From the NCBI GenBank assembly GCA_034440635.1, contig JAOTON010001526.1, forward strand, positions 1,683,001 through 1,747,000: a DNA stretch of 64,000 nt, read 5' to 3'. This DNA is from Lepas anatifera (taxonomy: Eukaryota; Arthropoda; Thecostraca; Lepadidae). The notes under the pieces are model-generated. The model was not told the DNA's origin. It saw only the letters and a program-made list of their open reading frames with translations, and did not search any database. How positions within the stretch are numbered: position 1 is the stretch's first letter; each line of letters begins with the position of its first letter. The position numbers and the translations under genes were made by a program. This document shows, one piece after another, positions 50,470-63,039 of this stretch.

Positions 50470-50745
50470 GATAGGACCTGATCAGAATGACACGCCCTGT
50501 GAAGCGCCGCTGCTCTGAGATAGGGCCTCATCAGAATTACACGCGCAGTGAAGGCACAACTGTTCTGAGATCGTACCTCATCAGAATTACCAGTTCAGTG
50601 GAGGCACAACTGCTCTGAGATCGTACCTCATCAGAATTACCAGTTCAGTGGAGGCACAACTGCTCTGAGATAGGACCTTGTCAGAATAACACGCGCCGTG
50701 AAGCTTCACTGTTCTCAGATTGAGCCTTACCAGAATTACGCTTCT
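50470..50745 (+). repeat. 50-bp tandem repeat, about 5 copies
   Basis: TCAGAATTAC recurs at 50531, 50581 and 50631, with variants at 50482, 50681 and about 50730. Each unit also has GAGGCACAACTGCTCTGAGAT. Two central copies are almost identical. Confidence 0.88.
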
Positions 50746-53335
50746 TTCCAAGTGCGCTGCAGTTGCTGAGACGCCCTTCAGTCAAAATAATGAGATCGCT
50801 TGCCCCTGGACACCGTCGTCAGAGCAGTCAGATGTCGCAGTGACGGCCCCATTCTTCCGTAAGGAGGAGCCTTCCGCAGGGATGAGCCTTATTCTGCAGT
50901 TATAGCGAGCGGTAACCGAGCGCTATACTTTACCTGCATTATTACTTATGTCCTCCTGACGGCATATTCTTGATGTAATGCGCACTTAAATTCTCGTTAG
51001 CATAAGGCTTTAAATCGATTCGACGGCACGCCATAGTGTGCCTAAATTAATAAAGCCCTCGACGCATACTAAATACATGCAACGAGCATTTCCCACGAAT
51101 CGTTGCAACTTTCCAATGCAGATACACCTCGTCATCCCCAATGCGGTAGATTATATCTTCAGATTTGAACTGATCAAATAAGGTGCTTTGAGCCATCATT
51201 AGAGCATGACATATATAGTAGTTGAACCCAAACGTTTGGGCGCATACTTAAAAGGCCCTGGACTCCATGTGTAAAAACAAATTGTGATATTCCTCCATCA
51301 CTCGTCGACTTTTGGACAGCCTGACTCCGAGGTAGATAAGTGTTCGGCGTATAAAGAAGTCTTGGAAACCAGATATGAAAGAATATTTTAATATCAAGCA
51401 AGAGGCACCAATATTGAATATTCATAAGACGTTTTTAGCATAAAACACGTATCCATCAAAACTGATTTAAAACACCAAAACTCGATTCGGCCTATGCCAA
51501 TCAATAATTGTCTCCAACAATGTTGGTAATTTGATTTTTTCCTCTGCCGGAGTGGTAGTACCACGACATAGTATACTGCGCATCGGGGGTAAATCAGAAA
51601 CAGCTCATTCTCACGGAAGCCACAATGCCCTTTGCGCTGTAGCTGCCTGATTGACCAATTAATATGGCATGTGTTTTTTTTTTACAAGTTTGACATGCCA
51701 TGCGCTGAACCAGTACTTATTGGCCCCATGGTCCGGTTGAGTTACAATGACGTCATATTTTCCGCACCTGTCGCTTTGAAAGTCAAGGTCACGGAAAATA
51801 TTTGTAACCTTAGCCTGACAGAATGTCCGGGGGATAAGCAATGCTGTAGGCGAATCAACTGGGGTCAATAGCGTGAGAGTTGTTTCCTTCTCGCCCCATC
51901 TATACCCTTGTCAAGGGACGCCGTGTCAGCGTCTGATCCCAAGGGAGCCGAGGACTGTACAATTGTGCCGATACGTTCTGGTTAATCCAACGCAGAATTC
52001 AGTTACACCAAACACAATATCTATGTTCATGTCTATACTTCAGCCACATTCTTCAAACATCCTAGTGGGATTTTTTTTGCTGTGCATGCCTCAGCTATTT
52101 TCGGGGCCCCTCAGTTATCGCGAGCTTGACCCCGGATCTTATGGTCGTTTTCGTCCAAAATGTCCTAGTTCCAGCCCGGATCCGATCGTAATTCCACCTG
52201 AAAGGTTGGAGAGTCCCAGCCCGGATCTGATTGCCACCCTATCTCACCCAATCGGGAGCGACAGTTGGTTTTCGTGATGAATTTGGACATCACAGGCAAA
52301 AGCTAAAATAGATTCAAACTGAAGCTGGTCTGGGTCGAAACATTCTCAGTGAATCAGCATATTGATTTATTCTATTAGTGAGGTATGATTAGCGCCAACA
52401 TGACAAACTGGTTGTTTCCTCTACGCTCCTGGTTTTTCCGGACTTGAACCAGATTCTTTGTGATTTTATGTTCCTGGGTTCTGTATATAGTCTAAATTAT
52501 GGCCTACGATAACTAGCGCATCCTTCCTGGTTCAGTTAACTGTGCCACAATTTTTGCGTTTTATTCTTCAAAACCGTTCCATTTCCTTTCAATCCGATTT
52601 CCCAATTGGTCTGACAACCTACACCATGCACTTGCTTGCGGCTTATGATTCACAGTTCCTTGGTACTTGATAGGATATTCACTCCCTTCACATTCTGTGT
52701 TTCAAAATAATTACTCACCACCTCTGCCTGCTATTTTTTAAGCTATATATCGCGTGCAAACTTTTCACTGGACCTGACGTCACTTTGCTGTATTCCTATA
52801 TTTAATAAGAATGTTTTGACAACTTGCGGAGACCAGCATACCTACTTAAACGTTCTCATTGGATAAATATCTGGATCCATTTATTGTTATGGATTCTTCA
52901 GATATATAGTATGCTTCTGAACGAATTCTGAACCAAAGGTGTAGTCAATTAGGAGATGGGATAGGGTGTAGGGTGCAAGTTCCTCACAGGTCTAAGACCT
53001 GTAGTCGGCATATGGCAGGGCAAAATTTTGGTCGTTTTCAACCACTGCCAGAACGTGCGGGCTGCACCGCCGATTGAAGGGCCCCTGGGCTGTTCCATGC
53101 TGTGCTAAGCCTAACTCTGCATTATATTAATAACAGCATTTTAGTTATTGTGCGCTGAAACCGATATTCATATCAGTTAGATGTTTCCACGAGAGACAAA
53201 CATTATAAAAAAATTGGTGGTTAGGATTAAAGGTGACCAGCTTCACACAGGCAGGGGAGCGGTACCCCCTTCATACATGTGGGAATTGGCGGCAAAAGGG
53301 TGGGATTGGCTACGTATGCGGGCTCACTAGCGGTG
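50746..53335. other. Unassigned, presumed intron or intergenic
   Basis: AT-rich with no recognised element. Open frames such as 51873-52277 (+) show no family features. Confidence 0.4.
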
Positions 53336-53339
53336 AGAC

Positions 53340-53790
53340 AGACACTCCGGGCTCAACTCTGATGACGCGGCACCGACTCCCGACTCACCTCAGATGAGGC
53401 GTTACCGACTCCCGGTTCACCTCAGATGAGGCGGTGCGGACTCCCGACTCACCTCAGATGAGGCGTTACCGACTCCCGGTTCACCTCAGATGAGGCGGTG
53501 CTGACTCCCGGTTCACCTCAGATGAGGCGGTGCGGACTCCCGGCTCACCTCAGATGAGGCGGTGCGGACTCCCGACTCACCTCAGATGAGGCGTTACCGA
53601 CTCCCGGTTCACCTCAGATGAGGCGGTGCTGACTCCCGGCTCACCTCAGATGAGGCGGTGCGGACTCCCGGCTCACCTCAGATGAGGCGGTGCGGACTCC
53701 CGGTTCACATAAGATGAGGCGGTGCGGACTCCCCGGCTCACCTCAGATGACGCGGTGCGGACTCCCGGTTCACCTCAGATGACGCGGTCT
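53340..53790. repeat. 32-bp minisatellite, about 14 copies
   Basis: The unit is GCGGACTCCCGGCTCACCTC followed by AGATGAGGCGGT, period exactly 32 in most of the array. Two alternating variants (GGTGCGG and GTTACCG) indicate some higher-order structure. Confidence 0.93.
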
Positions 53791-53819
53791 CTTCGGGCTC
53801 CAATCAATAGCGCTGTCAT

Positions 53820-53925
53820 TGGAAAGCTGGCGCCGCTGCGCTGGCCGGGCGGCAGCTGGCTGTGCTGGCGGGGCGGCAGCTGGCTGCGCTGGCCGAGCGG
53901 CAGCTGTGGGCCAGCTGGTGAGACA
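53820..53925. repeat. Short GC-rich tandem repeat
   Basis: Three to four units of about 30 bp with CTGCGCTGGCCGGGCGGCAG, directly after the 32-bp array. Confidence 0.75.
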
Positions 53926-54171
53926 TCGGCTGCAGAATGGCGCATACCCCCGACACCAGAGATGGACCATTGTGTCTGGCTGTTTTTTGTGTATCTGCTC
54001 ATGCGTATACTGGTGGCTGAATATCTATTCTCGATCCAAGACCGTTGAATGGGTTGTTATGGATAAAGTAATCTAATTTGTATGGCAAGCACCAAAAATC
54101 CATGTGGTCCCCCGAGCTCCTGCCGGGTTTCTCCCCACATGCGTCTGGATTTCGTAACCCATAGGTGGTTT

Positions 54172-54525
54172 CATTGGCGGACGCAGTGGAGGGGGCATTC
54201 CGGCCATGGCACCCTCCCCAAAGCGCTGGAGGGGGGGCAATCTATCTTTGCCCCTCCCCAAACGCCGGAGAAACCTAGGAAAAAGGTGTTTACACTAGGT
54301 CTGTAAAGCAAAAAAATATTCGCTCCCACCCCCTCTCCCCCGAGAGAGCGATCATGTAGGTACCTACTTGGAGAGGTAGCTTATACTAGGTCTGTCGAGC
54401 ACTGAAAAAGGGTGTTTACACTAGGTCTGTAGAGCAAAAACATATTCGCTCCCACCCCCTCCCCCAGGAGGAGAGGCAGACATGGGTTTGCCCCCCCCCC
54501 AGACTCGGGTCTGCGTTCGCCCCTG
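54172..54525. mobile_element. hAT-like MITE with perfect 8-bp target duplication
   Basis: A 354-bp element flanked by GGTGGTTT (54164-54171 and 54526-54533). Its ends are CATTGGCGGACGCAG and, inverted, CAGGGGCGAACGCAG. Inside, a segment with GTGTTTACACTAGGTCTGTA and ATTCGCTCCCACCCCC occurs twice (near 54286 and 54413), an internal tandem duplication. Non-coding. Eight-base duplications are the hallmark of hAT insertion. Confidence 0.88.
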
Positions 54526-55480
54526 GGTGGTTTTGAACAAATCGTTAAACAGTGATGATTCACGATGGCGATCTTATGAGACAACTGAAGGGTACCTCAC
54601 CTCTCTTATGCACAACATATTTTGAAAATATTCCAGTCTTTGCAGAGGAGGGCGGATAGGGCTAAAAAGGGTCCAGTGTCCGACTTGAATCGATAACACT
54701 TTGGGAAAGCTACTACGTTTTCTTCATTACTGTGATAAAAAGAACGAATTTTTGTGTCGTACAACGGGAGGTCAACATGAGACAGCATTTTAGCATCCAT
54801 TTCATTCCACCCCGCTTCAGCATGTACCATACAATTTCGTCGTAGAAAATATATTCGATAATAAGTCTGATCGCGTCCCCCATTCCATTCTATCTTCTCC
54901 TGCCAATTACAGCAACAAGTTTGGCTACTGCGTCCTGTTCCAAACAAATCTGGGAGTATTTGGTCCATTTCGATATCATTCTGTCCCGTTCCCAATTTTC
55001 ATTCCACTTCCGTCCCATGTAGGCCTCCATTAAAGACTTGCTTCTGGAAACGGATGCCACGCAGAAACATTGTGAAGGGAAGGGTCAAAATGTCTGCTGA
55101 AAGTTCCTCATTTCCTTTTAGCTATGTGGCGGCGAAATAAAAACCTCACTTTGTTGCTGTCTCATTTGGCTGTTTTGCAGGGATTCTCTAGAATATATTG
55201 TGTTCAAAGACGAAACTCGTCCTTGAAGGTCAGTGAATCCATGCCAGAGGCATAAACATCTGTGTTTCAAAAAGTAAGTTAGAATTATTCTTGCCGTATT
55301 ATCTGCAAATATCTATGTATTCCTTCATCAATTTTGTTCATGTCGGTGGAGGTCTTGTTAAACCTTGAGTGGGCGTCTCAGGCTTGTTATTGCATCCATG
55401 TCGTATAGATGGGAAACACCGTATGGCACAAATAGCATTGATTTTTTGCTGCTCGCGCCCACGCGGGCCTTGAAGATAAT
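54526..55480. other. Unassigned
   Basis: A minus-strand frame of 129 codons (54606-54995) is open but matches no family I know. No splice signals support it. Confidence 0.3.
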
Positions 55481-55720
55481 GGAGCCTTGACGGCTGGGCG
55501 TCGACCTTGAGCTGGTGACCTTGAGTGTTGACCTGCGCGCTTGACGTCGCCGGCGGTCGTATCGAGCTCACCGAGGCTCCGCCCACCAGCGCTGACGTCA
55601 CAGCTCCGGAGAGCCGCCGGGCAAGGAGGGAATCTTCCGGCCTCAGCTTCTTTGGCGGGAAAATATAGGACGTGTGGGCCCAGAATACCGAAGACGCAGA
55701 TTGGGAGATGGCAGACCTTG
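55480..55720. promoter_or_regulatory. GC-rich segment with CRE-like sites, possible regulatory element
   Basis: CpG-rich sequence with two TGACGTC sites (about 55542 and 55594) and GGAGAGCCGCCGGGC. It could be an intronic enhancer or alternative promoter. No exon was identified. Confidence 0.25.
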
Positions 55721-57851
55721 GACTAGGAAACGATAGATATGCTGCTGGAAGAAAAACGCTCAGTTACGTCTCCTCTGAGGCTAGAATCTGAAGAGATTTT
55801 ATTAAACACACATGTTGAGTGTTTTACTAAATTTGCAAAAGAGAACCTTGTACCAGAAAAGGGGGTACAGACCAGACAAGAAAACTCGGCTCAGCCAGGC
55901 CCGCAAAATCCTTTGTCGGGCAATAGTGTCCGTCAAAATCAATTTCTACGCCAGGACCAGAACCTGGCTTTAAGTTCATGACACAACAGAAATGAACGCT
56001 TTCAACAGGGGCCGCCTGCTCAGCAAAAATGATATCGCTTTCAAAGAGCCTGGCCTACTATGTTTATAAAAAAGTATTCCTATTTCAGTCGCCTCAAAAT
56101 TGTTATTTTTGGTAGCGTAATTTGGAGCTACCGTTGAGCCCGAATGTTACTATTGGTTGACAGAATACGTTTTTTGTAGACGAAACGTAGGCGATTTGAG
56201 ATAATTATTCCGATCAAACATAGTTATGCTGTACCGGTAATATCCAGCGCCCGAATATGTACCCCGTGCTGCAGCACAAGCTCCGGCTACCGCTCTGCTG
56301 TTCAGTTAGGAATCTCCTGGCCTGCCACTGTAACACGGTCTTGATGAGTAACTTTTATGGCTCTTTTTTCTTGAGTTTTACTGTTCAGAGGAAACTGCGG
56401 TCAAATGGGATAGAAGGGTGTAATGGTAGAGTTAGGCTATAGGCAACAACTTGGCCTTTGGCTGTCATTGAGATATTGAGCGAAGCATACTCATTGCAAA
56501 AGGAGGCTATCGGGCCTGACGCTCCACTTGTTCATGGAGTATATCAATTTCACCAAAATGGCAACAACATCGTAAATTTTTGTAAGCAAAATGTGGGAAA
56601 GATAAAAGGGGACCAAGATCAGACGAGTTTTATTTATAGAGGTCAAGATTCTTGTCAGCATTTCTTAGTCGGTAGGACACGTTTTTTTCAGGGAGATAAC
56701 AAACAATGAACTGGGGGAAGCGGCGACGCAAATGGCAATGATCATATTCATGGTGAAAGTTGTTTGCATATGTGTACGTGAGGTTTTTTCTGTAGAGCGG
56801 ACTTCTCTATAGCTTTTTCTTTAGGGGACTAAACTATTTTCAAAATTGACCCAGATTTAGAATGCTGATGGCCATTGAGTACGATGTCACAAAATCACGA
56901 TATTGATGGATGAATGTATTATGGATGTATGATTGAGGTCTCAATAAGATATGGCTGTTGAACTGTAGGTAGTTTTAAATGGCAATGCAAGACCGAAAGA
57001 TGAAATATAAAATCGTATTTTCTGATATTAGACGACCGATTGGAAGTAGGCACATACCTAAGCAACCCCACAGATATCGAAATTCACCTCCCTGAAGAGA
57101 GCATACAAAGAAAGCACCGTGGACATACAATGTAGCCGTAAAATAGAGCAATCCTAGTGAACCATCAGTGGGAGAAGAATGACAGCTGTTGTTGTAATGC
57201 TTTGCCCCACCTCACGTGGACATGGAGAAGATATAGTGGCATAATACAACGACCACGCCTTCAGAACGCACCCATGTTTGTCCAGTTTAAACACTGAATA
57301 AAACTACTCTATTTATGAAACTAAGCGAGAGTAGGAGTGCCTTTTTGTAAACAATGCACATTCAAAAGAATACAACCAGGAATTATTACTGGCTGGAGTT
57401 AGTATGGCGCGATTGTTTTTGCTGGTCCGCTTGGATAACGGCGCAAGACTTCTCAGCAATCGAAAAAAACAGGCAAGGTGGAGAAGGCATTTCACCTTAG
57501 TTCTCCCGATGCCTGCCGTTTGGACAGTTCTTCGGCCTGCGTTGCTAATGATTAGAGTGCTGTCTTTTTATCGAAAACCCATAGTTGGAAGGAACGGTGC
57601 GCAGTCCGCTGGCATTTCCTGGGTAGGAGGCTACCGGGAAGACTCGCTCATCGAACGCCCGAATAGAACAAACGAGTGGCATTTCACGGCGATGTATTTG
57701 CAGTCGATACTTTACATTTTGCAGCCGATATGTACGTGAAATAAACTACAGCTTTTCCAAAAACTTACGAATACGAAATCTAGAATAAATATTAAAAATA
57801 TATTGCTCTCACGATAAACACATTTGGTGCAAACTTAGGTATATCATCAAA
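55721..57851. other. Unassigned, AT-rich
   Basis: No recognised gene or repeat. Confidence 0.4.
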
Positions 57852-57998
57852 TAAGGGCCAGAGATCTCTTCTCGGCCCAGGAGAGGGGGCCTGGATGCGT
57901 TTACGCTGGAAGGGCAGTACAAGCCCCTTTACAAAACAAAGCGTATGGGACACCCAAAACCCAGGGGTCCTGATCCCCAGCTGGGGATCTCCAACCAT
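57852..57998 (+). repeat. Dispersed repeat, copy B
   Basis: Counterpart of 31078-31225 (shared block order described there). It differs by substitutions and small indels throughout. Confidence 0.6.
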
Positions 57999-60900
57999 AT
58001 CATCAAGCACAAAATGATGGCTTGTTAGCTAGCATGCCATTTTTATAAATGGGTCGTGCGTGGGACTTAGCCCAATCACATTTCTGCAACTACTGCAGCC
58101 AGATAGAAATAATTATGTGAAGATTTGAAAAGAAGTCCAACAGTTGTCTTTATTTTGGATTTAAAATCGTGCGGAAATTTATTTCAGAGGGCTTTGAGTT
58201 AGGTAAAATATAACAGAAGTGATTTCTCGACGCGCTTTTCAAAACCGATATTTCACTCTAAAACCCATTAAAAATGAAGAAATGAATTAATCTATTTTCA
58301 ATGTTGCTGCCGTGCCGAATCCCACATATGCTCCGTTTGGCCGACATCACACTTATCTCCTGATTTCCCTTGAGAGAAGCGTGTCAAGCGTGCCGGCCGG
58401 GACCTGCAACGTCTCTGCAGGGTGGGTACCACGGTCACGTGACCCTGCACGCGTCGTGTCCCGTTAACAGACGCACTCCCCGCGCCGCATCGCCAACTGC
58501 GCCAGCCTTCCGCCCTCGTTCTTGGTGCGTGCTCGGCGTGCCGTCCTATAGAGTCGGTGCAGAGAGATTCAGCGTCAACATCGGACCGAGATCAAGCTGC
58601 CAGTGAAACACGACAGTCTGCATTTATGAGATGGTGTCTCTGAAAACGTTGACACTATCTAACTGTGATGGTGCAACTAAAGACTGATTCTTGTCGCTTG
58701 AATGATGAGGAGGTAATGCATCGGCTATTTGATTTAATCGGGAGTCGAGCTACTAATACTTAGGCTCACCCAGCGTTCTTGGCAGAGAGCCAAAAATCAA
58801 GATATTATGGAGATTCTGAATCACATTTGCTTGAGTCACTGATCATGAGATATGATTCGTAGATAGGTAATCAGGATTTCATTTTTAAGGAACATGCCAC
58901 TGAAAGGCTACATTGCGGTACTCACCAACTGAATATGTTTTCATATCATTGTATATATAGTCATTAGCTCATACGGTGCACCGTTATCGGCGTGCCTCAC
59001 CAAATACGCATGTCGTGGGTGGACTATCTTTTCAATATACCAAAGGAAGTTGTTGTAGAAGATCCAAGCTGTTCATTTATCGCGGTCCGATTATTGTTAC
59101 CGGTGCAGTCGCACGCGTTGAGATGTTTCCGCATTCGTCTGAAAATGTGTTCATTTAATATAGCTTCATAAGCAATGTATACCACCAAGGTTCTAGAATA
59201 CCAGGTTGGTTCAGGTTCTAGAGTGTTGTCAGTTTTCTGACGGTATAAGGTTGATACAAGTTTTGTGTGACAATTCTAAGAACTTTTCAACAAAATCATT
59301 TTCAAAGAAATCGATGCGGGAGTTTTCTCTCTTTGCCGGGTAAAAAAACACTTCATATGGGCTGCAAAACGCCTCTGGCGTTGAATCATTGCCGTCAGTG
59401 TCTCATGTTACTAGGCTACTTGAACCTGGGCTGATGTAAACCAAATTAATTTGAAAAAAATACTTCTCATTCATTAACTGTTCACTCATGCACGGCTGTA
59501 TTTTCACGAAAGAAAAAAATTATGAACAGATCAGTAAAATGCTCCGAATATTTGGAGGTAATCTGAAAAAAATGAACGGAAAGGACAAATAATTGGAAAA
59601 ATGTTAAAAAACAATGAGAATAAATTCACCTGCAGAACAGCAGCTATGTCAAGGAATCGTCATGTCCCAAACTTTCAAATAAATAGACTAGAAAAAATCC
59701 CTGTCGTGAATCCACATTAAAAAAACGGAATGTCTTAGCCTTCATTGTATATTTGACATGCAAGCTGAATTAAACCAGACAAAAAGATTGGTATTCAATT
59801 GGAAATGAAATTTTTCCTCATTCCACCAAGTTGTTGAGCCAATCAGTTAGCTGGCCCTGGCTTCATATCCATTGGAAGACAAATTCACCGTCAAATTTGG
59901 CCACAGACATGAACTCCTGCCTACTGGCCGTAACTCGGTATGATAGAGATACACATTATTAGAGGGTAACCCTGTTCAGCGTACCTAATAACCCCAGAGA
60001 CTATGTCGGCGATTTGTTTGATCTATTGCCTGACTTGCTTTGACTTTTTTCTCTCTAGGAACACATTGCGTTCCAATTTGACATGAACAAATTGCCGGCA
60101 GTAGGCTGAAGGAATCTATGAGTAAATCAAGCGTTTCAATGCGTCACATGCAGGAAAAAGGCTGACGCCGGCCACCAATGACGACATCGACTGCGACGCA
60201 GGACTGGACCCTGCAGGTCCAGCATGTCCACGGCAGATGGGCTCTGTATGCAGACGCACATGCTCAGCTAGCGTACGGCTCTGTGCTATCGATAGACTTA
60301 CATATGGAGTCGGTCCGAAGCGATGCGTCTGGTGACAATGTCGTATGAACATCGCCAGAAAACCCGCTATCCGTATTGGACGGTTTCGTTCTGAAATGGA
60401 ATCTGGATTTTACTGGGCGTCATGTGACCTAGGCTTTCGCTGCGCCATAAAGCCCAAATATGATGATGAATCCGGGGTTTACGGTCCGTCAAACGTGTGT
60501 CGTAAAGCTTCTTGCTAATAGATCGAAGTTAATTGTCAATCCTGGAAACGTGTTGGCCCACCTATTTGCCCAAAAAATCGAGGCGATGAATCCTCAGAAA
60601 ACGTAGGATTGTGCGTCTATTTCGCAGGAAGTTTGATGCTTTCACCACAGATATCTGTAAATGGGCCTGGAGTATTGAATTAATTTTAGTCACGAATTTT
60701 TAATTTTAAAACAGTCTATTGCATGCCGGAGTCTACTGCATGCCGGAACTGTTTACTTTGAAAACATTGTGACGTCCGTCAAATAAGTTAATTTCTGTCT
60801 GCAACATGAGAAATCTTGGCTAGAAAACGCAGCAAACCCTGTATTTGGCAAATATTTATGGTTGTGTTGAGTACACTTACTTTCTGGTCCACTTCCCGTT

Positions 60901-61380
60901 GACCGTAGGATTTCGGGCTTTGTAGCTTGAAATGGTTGAAAAGTAGGACGCATTTATAGGAGCCTCGGGTGGGGAAACGCATGCCTGCGGTACGCCTAGA
61001 ACAATTGTATCGCTCCAAACCAAACCTGCGTGGCAAATTGAACGGGTGCAATGCTTGAGCCAGGCTTCGTGTTTTGGACGATTAACAACGTAAATTTGGA
61101 GCAAAAACTTTCACTGTAACGAGGACTCATCTTTGTAATGACTTTTTATTAACTCCGTCTTAAAGCTCATTTGCAGTCGTTTTTTTTACTTAAAAGCTCT
61201 CGAGTTGATTTAATTTGTTGTGTCCTACCCATACCTTAATTCGCAGATAATACTCTCCTTTTATTAGATACCACTTGGCTTCCATCACGTTTTTAATGTA
61301 CAGCGAAGAAGATAATGGCCTTCCCAGTTACCCGGTTCAGATATGTCCCGTTCCCTTCTGATGTCTCTGGATGCACAGTG
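57999..61380. other. Unassigned, mostly AT-rich
   Basis: A GC-richer patch at 58370-58610 and a TGCATGCCGGA direct repeat near 60720-60745 are the only local peculiarities. No exon was called. Confidence 0.4.
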
Positions 61381-61388
61381 CACACTGG

Positions 61389-62413
61389 TTGGGTTGCGGA
61401 CCAAAGCACGCAAGGAAGAAGTTCGTATGCCTAAAGTACGTACGCAAAAGTACGTTTGGCTAAAGTACGTATAGATACAGTACGTACGTGGATAATAATC
61501 GTAATGGAAAAACTTCGTATGGAAAAAGTTCGTGCGGGTTAAAGTACGTAGGGGTAAAATGTTCGTAATGTAAAAAGTTCGTATGGAAAAAGTTCGTACG
61601 GAGTAAAAGTACGTAGGAGCAAAATGGTCGTAAGGATAACATGTTTCGTAATGACACAAATTCGTATGAGTAAAGCTCCTGGAGGTAAAATATTCGCCAT
61701 GAAAAAATCGTACGGAAAATTACACGGCACCAAGTACAGAGGTAATCAATCACCTGCCCAAATCTCGCCGGCCTTTCAAATTACTTGAGCGCAGTGGTGG
61801 ATATCTATGACCAGTTGACCACTGGCCAGGGGCGTCGCCACCGGGATTCCTCAGGGACCGGACCCTCCCGCTCTCGGAAAGTGGCGGGGAGGGGCCAGCC
61901 CCCGCTTTTGGATGGAAATACTATTGAAAATGCCATGTTTGAGTGAACATAGGGCTTCATCACGAGCCCCAGCCCCCTCCCCCTGGCGCCGGCCCTCCCA
62001 CCCGAAAATCTGTGGCGACGCCCCTGTCTATGATCACATTTCAGGTGGCCTAGGGGATTGAGCATCCCCCACAATTACATGCCTCGAACATACCCCAGCC
62101 TATGCATTTATTATGTACATACATTTGCTTACGTATTTTTACATACTTACTTTTCCGTACGCACTTTTGGCATACGAGTTTTATACCCTACGTACATTCG
62201 CTCACGAACTTTTGCGTACGTATTTTTGCGTACGTACTTTTGGCATACGAGTTTTATACCCTACGTACATTTGCTTACAAACTTTTGTGTACGTACTTTT
62301 GCGTACGTACTTTTGGCATACGAGTCTTATACCCTACGTACATTTGCTTACGAACTTTTGCGTACGAAGTTTATCTATACGTACTTTAGCCATACGAACT
62401 TTGGTCCGTAAAT
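61389..62413. mobile_element. Foldback-like element with CGTACG-rich long inverted arms
   Basis: A 1025-bp element between perfect 8-bp direct repeats CACACTGG (61381-61388 and 62414-62421). Both ends contain GCGGACCAAAG or ACGGACCAAAG, then about 300-bp arms built of irregular 13-18-bp units. Units read AAAGTACGTA or AAGTTCGTA on the left and, in complement, TACGTACTTTTG or GAACTTTTGCG on the right. The arms are mutually inverted. The 8-bp duplication suggests a hAT-related foldback element. The middle contains another inserted element (61812-62026). Open frames through the arms (Tyr/Phe/Thr-rich) are by-products. Confidence 0.75.
61812..62026. mobile_element. MITE nested within the foldback-like element
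   Basis: Inverted ends CAGGGGCGTCGCCAC (61827) and (complement of 62013-62026) CAGGGGCGTCGCCAC. Flanking TCTATGAC (61804-61811) and TCTATGAT (62027-62034) match at 7 of 8 positions, with 15 extra bases before the left end. Non-coding and hAT-like. Confidence 0.65.
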
Positions 62414-62421
62414 CACACTGG

Positions 62422-63039
62422 ATAGTTCAGCATCAGTATGTGGCGCACGGCGCTGGAAAGGAAAACAGAGCCTCACTAGGAAAGCCTCCGAGGTGGAATG
62501 GGCCGCCCTGTATCGGGCTGACCCTGGAATAGTTTGAACAGATGCTATAACGTAGTTGAAGCACATGGCTGCGAGATATGGCCAGATATGGCACGAACGG
62601 GTGTCGTTAGATCTTGGCTGGACGGGGTCGGCACGTGTTGTAGCGTAACTATGGTGCTGTGCAGCGCATGACGTATGACTGTGTGTGAAGCTGGACTGAG
62701 GCCTAGGAGTGTTGTTTGTTACGCTTGTGTTCACATTGCTGTTCTCTACCTCCTTCACATTGATGGGAACATCAAGTGTAAAATTAATCCCACTTTGACC
62801 CAGTGTGGTAGGAAGAAGCCGTTTAAAAAATAATGGACAGCAATGACCGTGTTTTGTACTTCAGTTCCGAAGTTCAGTATTTCGCGAACATGAGAGATAT
62901 TTTTTAACTGCATACGGTCGATCCTTTGGCTATCCTGGCTCTTTGAATAATGAAACATCTGTATGGTGTGATGGAGTTTCAATTAGGTAGAAAGCTTTGG
63001 GCCTTTTGCGGCAGTGTCGTGGTGGGTGATGGGCCGACA
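62422..63039. other. Unassigned
   Basis: No recognised feature. Confidence 0.4.

Noticed and set aside
53370..53790. CRISPR array (regular 32-bp repeats)
   Set aside because: There are no distinct spacers, units are contiguous, and the context is a eukaryotic genome.
54606..54995. 129-codon minus-strand frame
   Set aside because: No motif, no splice signals, and composition like its surroundings.
61285..62532. Tyr/Thr/Phe-rich repeat proteins on both strands
   Set aside because: They are readings of the CGTACG-rich inverted arms of a transposon.
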